A stretch of 64,000 nucleotides of DNA from JAFKKS01 sp050187875 (lineage in GTDB: Bacteria > Pseudomonadota > Alphaproteobacteria > Rhizobiales > Xanthobacteraceae): contig JBFWXB010000024.1 in NCBI GenBank assembly GCA_050187875.1, forward strand, positions 1-64,000, read 5' to 3'. Positions 60,217-64,000 of this stretch are shown one piece after another. Every line of letters begins with the position of its first letter. The stretch's first letter is position 1. The notes beneath the pieces are model-generated. The model ran no database searches. It was not told the origin of the DNA and saw only the letters and a program-made list of their open reading frames with translations. Position numbers and translations under genes: made by a program.

Positions 60217-60283
60217 TGGCAGGAGTTATCAGCCGACAGGCCTTCGTGGCCCGCGGCGGTTATCGGGGAACTCCATCCCCATC
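60217..60283 (-). ncRNA. fluoride riboswitch (crcB motif)
   Basis: Read leftward from 60280: GGGGATGGAGTTCCCC, GATAACCGCC, a variable GC-rich stem, then GGCTGATAACTCCTGCC. These are the conserved parts of the crcB motif: the GGGGATGG helix, the ATAACCG bulge and the GCTGAT-AACTCC strand that pairs with GGAGTT in the pseudoknot. It lies about 95 bases upstream of crcB with an intrinsic terminator in between. Confidence 0.92.
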
Positions 60284-60337
60284 CCACGGCGCGATTTTAG
60301 AAAGACCGGCGACGCCGCGTCAACGGCCGACAGGATT

Positions 60338-60436
60338 GTCATTCCGGGACGCAGCGGAAGCGGCGAGTCCGGAATCCATACGCCGCGGCGCCAGGGTTAT
60401 GGATTCCGGGCTCGCGCTTCGCGCGCCCCGGAACGA
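60338..60436. repeat. intergenic palindromic repeat (type B)
   Basis: GTCATTCCGGGACGCAGCGG at one end and GCGCCCCGGAACGAC at the other, with TCCGGAATCCATA / TATGGATTCCGGG inner arms. Same family as 36915-37016. Confidence 0.85.
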
Positions 60437-60463
60437 CAGCGCAAGGCATAGCGGCGGCCTTCC

Positions 60464-61603
60464 TCATCCCAGCGTCTCGAGCAGCCCCTGCATCAGCCGC
60501 GCGCGAGGCACGATCGACGAGATGAAAGCGTGCTCCCATTCGGTATGCGCGCCCTCGCCGTCGATGCCGAGGCCGTCGAGCGTCGGCACACCGAGCGCGG
60601 CGGTGAAATTGCCGTCGCTGCCGCCGCCCGTCATCTCGGTGTCCTTCACATCGAGCCCGAAGGCGCGGCCGACGTTCTGCGCCCGCTTCAAAAGCGCGTC
60701 GATCTCCGCCGTCTTCTCGAACGGCGGACGGTTCATCCCGCCGGTGATGGTCAGCTTCACGTGTTTGTCGAAGGGCTGAAGCCCGAGAATCTTCGCTTCG
60801 AACTCCTCGCCGGTCTTCACCTCGCGCACGCGCAGATCGGCGGTGATGTGGCAATATTGAGGGATGACATTCGGCGCCGTCCCGCCATTGATCATGCCGA
60901 CCGTCGTCGTGACGCCGCGCGCATAATCGGTCATTGCCTCGATCGCCAGCACCTGCCGCGCCATTTCGCGGATCGCACTGTGGCCGTCTTGATGCCGGGA
61001 GCCGGAATGCGCCGGAACGCCGGTCGTCGTCAGCTCGAAGCGGCCGACGCCCTTGCGCGCCGTCACCACCTTGCCGCCGTCACGCGCCGGCTCGGTGACG
61101 AGGACAACGCGCGCGCGGCGCGCCTCGGCCTCGATCATCGCACGCGATGTCGGGCTTCCGACCTCCTCATCCGGCGTGAACAGGAAGCTCACCGGCAACT
61201 GCGCGCTGTTGCCGCGCGCGACCGCCGCAAACGCGGAGAACGCCAGATAGGCACCGCCTTTCATGTCGTAGATGCCCGGCCCATAAAGCTTATCGCCATC
61301 GCGCCGGAAGCGGAGCGGCCCCGCCAGCATTCCGACCGGATGAACGGTATCGATATGCGAAAGGATGAGGATGCCGGGCTTCTCGCCGCCGCCGCGCGTG
61401 CGCAGGGTCAGCATGTCGCCGCGCCCATCGCGGCCGGGTATGCGCTCGACGGCAACGGGCAATGTCGCCGCATCCGCCTGCACGCGGTCGATCATGCGAT
61501 TGACGGCCACGGTATCGGAGGTCGGGCTTTCGACTTCGACCCAGCTTTGGATGCCGGCGAGAAGACGATCGAGGTCGAAGGACCCGGACGATGATGCGCT
61601 CAT
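60464..61603 (-). CDS. M20-family metallopeptidase (glutamate carboxypeptidase-like)
   Basis: A 379-residue dizinc hydrolase. Metal ligands are seen in ILSHIDTVHPVG (His, Asp), GIYDMKGGAYLA (bridging Asp) and FTPDEEVGSPTSR (catalytic Glu and ligand Glu). A dimerisation domain (GVGRFELTTTGVPAHSGS) is inserted, and MTGGGSDGNF with a late His-containing GEGAHTEWE completes the site. It removes amino acids or acyl groups from peptides or folate-like substrates. No signal peptide from the start at 61603. Confidence 0.88.
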   Translation of the reverse strand: MSASSSGSFDLDRLLAGIQSWVEVESPTSDTVAVNRMIDRVQADAATLPVAVERIPGRDGRGDMLTLRTRGGGEKPGILILSHIDTVHPVGMLAGPLRFRRDGDKLYGPGIYDMKGGAYLAFSAFAAVARGNSAQLPVSFLFTPDEEVGSPTSRAMIEAEARRARVVLVTEPARDGGKVVTARKGVGRFELTTTGVPAHSGSRHQDGHSAIREMARQVLAIEAMTDYARGVTTTVGMINGGTAPNVIPQYCHITADLRVREVKTGEEFEAKILGLQPFDKHVKLTITGGMNRPPFEKTAEIDALLKRAQNVGRAFGLDVKDTEMTGGGSDGNFTAALGVPTLDGLGIDGEGAHTEWEHAFISSIVPRARLMQGLLETLG

Positions 61604-61978
61604 GGGAGGGATGGCTCGGCGGAAGGGACGACAGGAGACGCTCGCACATGGCGACGCAAAATGAGCCTTGTCAATTGCGCGCACGATCAATGAACCGTGG
61701 TTAGAAGCGAAACGCGAGCGTTGCACATCCTCCATAGTCCAGCGATTTCGCTTCGCCGCGCCGCAGCGCTCCTTACGGCGCTGCAGCGCGAGGCGCTTGA
61801 TTTTTTTTCCTGGGCGTTGAATCACATGAGAACGATTGGGAATGGATTGGGGGATGGGTGTCGTGACTGGAACGCCGACGGGGGCCGGCGTGCATATCTG
61901 TCCAGGACGATGGACGGCATGGCGCGATCGTAACCGCGCCGTATCGCACGCTCAAAACGACCGAGACGCAGACCGCGC
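61604..61978 (+). other. gene-free stretch between M20 and MarR genes
   Basis: No credible gene; short frames lack ribosome sites. It contains the divergent promoters of the peptidase and the MarR gene and a run of nine T (61801-61809). Confidence 0.4.
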
Positions 61979-62491
61979 ATGACGGGCTCGCGCCAACCAT
62001 TGTCGCCGCCGGCCGCACGTCTGCGACCGTTCACGCGTTCGCTCCCGATGCAGCTCGTGCGCGCGCGCGAAGCGTTGATGCAGCGCTTCCGTCCGCATCT
62101 CCATGAATACGGTCTCACCGACCAACAGTGGCGCATTCTTCGTGCGCTCGCCGAAACAAAGGCGATCGAGATCGGCGAATTGAGCGAGCGCTGCTGCATA
62201 CACCCCGCGTCGCTCTCGCGCATCTTGCCGAAACTCGAGGCCGCGGGGCTGTCGATGCGCCGCCTCCATACCGGCGACAAGCGCAAGACCATGATCTCGC
62301 TCACGGTACCGGGCCGGCGCGTGGTCGAAAATGTCGGGCCGCGCTCGGATGAGGTCTACGCCGCCGTCGGACGCACGCTCGGCATGAAGCGTATGCGCGA
62401 AACCTATCGCATTCTCGACGAATTGATCGCGGCGCTGACGGAAGCCGAAGAAAGCGCGGCGTCGAAAGGACAAAAGCGCTCGCGCCCGTAG
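61979..62491 (+). CDS. MarR-family regulator, HpaR-like
   Basis: A 170-residue winged-helix regulator: LTDQQWRILRALAE, ELSERCCIHPASLSRILPKLEAAGLSMRRLHTGDKRKTMISLT is the HTH and wing. It resembles HpaR, which represses homoprotocatechuate degradation in other bacteria; no such genes are in view. The start MTGSRQPLSPP may be 23 codons too early; ATG at 62048 (MQLVRAREALMQRF) is an alternative. Confidence 0.85.
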   Translation: MTGSRQPLSPPAARLRPFTRSLPMQLVRAREALMQRFRPHLHEYGLTDQQWRILRALAETKAIEIGELSERCCIHPASLSRILPKLEAAGLSMRRLHTGDKRKTMISLTVPGRRVVENVGPRSDEVYAAVGRTLGMKRMRETYRILDELIAALTEAEESAASKGQKRSRP

Positions 62492-62648
62492 CGCACGTCT
62501 TCGCAGAAATTTGGTGGAAGACACGACAATTGCGCCGTTACGATTTGTCGATTGCACGGCCCCCACATTCGGGAGAAACTATTTGCGATGCGCAAGCGGC
62601 CTGCGGCAGCATTCGAAATGCATTGCGCGTCCGTGCGGAGGCTTTTTT

Positions 62649-64000
62649 ATGAAAATTTCGTCGTGCTCTCTTCCAGCTCTGCTCCTCGCTACTGCGATCG
62701 GCTTGATACCCGCCTTCGCACAACAACCCGCAAACGACACACCGCCGCCTTCCGGCGCGACGCCAGCGCCCACACCCGCGACGCCTCCGGCGCCAGCGGA
62801 GACCCCGGCCGCAACGCCGGCGCCCGCAACGTCTCCCGCGCCTGCGGCGGCAGCGCCCGCCGCGACACCGGCGGCCGCCCCAGCGCTACCGCCCGGCTCG
62901 CCGCTGATCGGACGGCCCGATACGGAGGCTGCCGCGAAGCTCGCGCCCGTCGCGCCGCCGCCGATTCCGATCGCGGCCGACAAGATTCAACTCGACAAGC
63001 TGAAAGTGCCGAAAGGCTTCAAGATCGAGCTCTACGCCAGTGGCGTCGCCAATGCGCGCTCCATGCGGCTGGGAGACAAAGGCACGCTATTCGTTTCGAC
63101 GCGTCTCGCCGGCAATGTCTACGCCATTGTCGATAAGGACGGGAAGCGCGAGGTCAAAACGATCGCGAAGGGCCTGCATCGGCCAAACGGGCTCGCCTTC
63201 AAAAACGGCGCGCTCTACGTCGCCGAGCTCTCGAAGATTTGGAAGTACGACAACATCGAAGCGAATCTCGACAATCCGCTGAAGCCGCAGCTCCTCAACG
63301 ATGACTTCCCGACCGATGAGGCGCACGGCTGGAAGTTCATCGGCATCGGTCCCGACAACAAGCTCTACGTTCCGGTCGGCCAGCCGTGCAACAACTGCAT
63401 CCCGTCCGATAAACACGGACAAATCCGCCGCATGGATCTCGACGGCAAGAACATGGAGGTCATCGCACGCGGCGTGCGCAATACGGTGGGTTTCGACTGG
63501 AACCCGGTGAACAAACAGCTCTATTTCACCGACAACGGGCGCGATTGGGCATCGGAGGATTTGCCCAACGATGAGCTCAACCGCATCACGGCGCCCAATC
63601 AGAACTTCGGTTCGCCTTATTGCTACCAGGGCGATTTCCTCGATCCGGAATTCGGCTGGGGCCGCTCCTGCAGCGAATTCGACAAGCCGGTCGCGCTGCT
63701 CGGGCCGCACACGGCGGCGCTCGGCATGCGCTTCTATGAGGGGAAATCGTTCCCGCGCCGGTATCACAACGCGATCTTCATCGCGCGCCACGGCTCATGG
63801 AACCGGACGAAGAAGCTCGGCGGCGACGTCGTGGTCGCGACACTGAACAAGGACGGCAGCGTGCGTAGCATCGAGCCGTTCCTCACCGGCTTCATCCAGG
63901 ACAACAACTATATCGGCCGACCGGTGGACGTACTGGTGATGAAGGACGGGTCGATGTTGGTCTCCGACGACTATGCCGGCGCCATCTATCGCGTCTCCTA
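62649..64000 (+). CDS. PQQ-dependent sugar / L-sorbosone dehydrogenase-like protein (3' end beyond window)
   Basis: An open frame of 450 codons reaching the window edge, where only TA of the next codon is seen. It starts with a Sec signal (MKISSCSLPALLLATAIGLI, ending AFAQ), then a Pro/Ala/Thr-rich linker to about residue 100. A beta-propeller domain of the glucose/sorbosone dehydrogenase family follows (VPKGFKIELYASGVANARSM, HGWKFIGIGPDNKLYVPVGQ, FTDNGRDWASEDLPNDELNRI, YCYQGDFLDPEFGWG). Cys pairs CNNC and RSCSEF are visible. It probably oxidises a sugar or aldehyde in the periplasm. The ending IYRVS suggests the propeller is nearly complete. Confidence 0.88.
   Translation, partial: MKISSCSLPALLLATAIGLIPAFAQQPANDTPPPSGATPAPTPATPPAPAETPAATPAPATSPAPAAAAPAATPAAAPALPPGSPLIGRPDTEAAAKLAPVAPPPIPIAADKIQLDKLKVPKGFKIELYASGVANARSMRLGDKGTLFVSTRLAGNVYAIVDKDGKREVKTIAKGLHRPNGLAFKNGALYVAELSKIWKYDNIEANLDNPLKPQLLNDDFPTDEAHGWKFIGIGPDNKLYVPVGQPCNNCIPSDKHGQIRRMDLDGKNMEVIARGVRNTVGFDWNPVNKQLYFTDNGRDWASEDLPNDELNRITAPNQNFGSPYCYQGDFLDPEFGWGRSCSEFDKPVALLGPHTAALGMRFYEGKSFPRRYHNAIFIARHGSWNRTKKLGGDVVVATLNKDGSVRSIEPFLTGFIQDNNYIGRPVDVLVMKDGSMLVSDDYAGAIYRVS

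Overview
The window comes from a high-GC alphaproteobacterium, most likely of the order Hyphomicrobiales (Rhizobiales), in the Bradyrhizobium / Rhodopseudomonas / Pseudolabrys neighbourhood. The signs are an rpsT-dnaA-dnaN-recF neighbourhood, a phoR-pstSCAB-phoU-phoB cluster, GlnD, an HWE-family histidine kinase, a small heat-shock gene behind a ROSE-like RNA thermometer, and GC-rich palindromic intergenic repeats. No rRNA, complete tRNA or CRISPR array is visible.

Bases 1 to about 12,940 are the right-hand part of an integrated genomic island. The boundary is marked by a copy of the 3' half of a tRNA-Arg(ACG) gene at 12895-12939, the usual scar of a tyrosine recombinase that integrates into a tRNA. 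The island carries a leftward replication/recombination module (RecB-like nuclease, small unknown protein, excisionase-like HTH), an ImmA-like metalloprotease with an XRE repressor, and a compact three-gene cassette of lower GC at 3449-7549. It then carries the integrase, a heat-shock block (RpoH-type promoter, ROSE element, Hsp20, small proteins) and an HWE sensor kinase. The cassette encodes a STAS-like/GHKL ATPase, a protein with two phosphoribosyltransferase-like motifs, and a nucleoside phosphorylase/nucleosidase with an N-terminal extension. I do not recognise this combination as a named system. Its make-up and its position beside an integrase make it the best candidate for an undescribed nucleotide-based defence or stress module.

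From 13 kb the sequence looks like host chromosome. An O-antigen ligase gene is split in frame by a 15-G homopolymer and would be open with 14 G, so it is a candidate phase-variable locus. Next come a lipoprotein-like hydrolase, an ABM-domain protein, an Ogt/MGMT DNA repair protein, a PAS-GGDEF protein, an orphan solute-binding protein and a UPF0104 membrane protein. The complete phosphate regulon cluster (20.0-28.0 kb) has a triple Pho box in front of pstS. It is followed by a YgjP-like metalloprotein, penicillin-binding protein 1A, glnD, and an SsuABC-type importer operon with an alcohol dehydrogenase and an OsmC protein behind it. MutS, a DHDPS-family aldolase and rpsT follow.

The dnaA-dnaN-recF region starts at 45.8 kb, but dnaN and recF are separated by an oppositely oriented pair of molybdenum hydroxylase genes. 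After recF come 2-keto-3-deoxygluconate kinase and KDPG aldolase (convergent), and a TetR-controlled RND efflux pump operon. The fluoride exporter crcB sits behind a fluoride riboswitch with an intrinsic terminator. An M20 peptidase, a MarR/HpaR-type regulator and the start of a PQQ-type sugar/sorbosone dehydrogenase, cut by the window end, complete the window.
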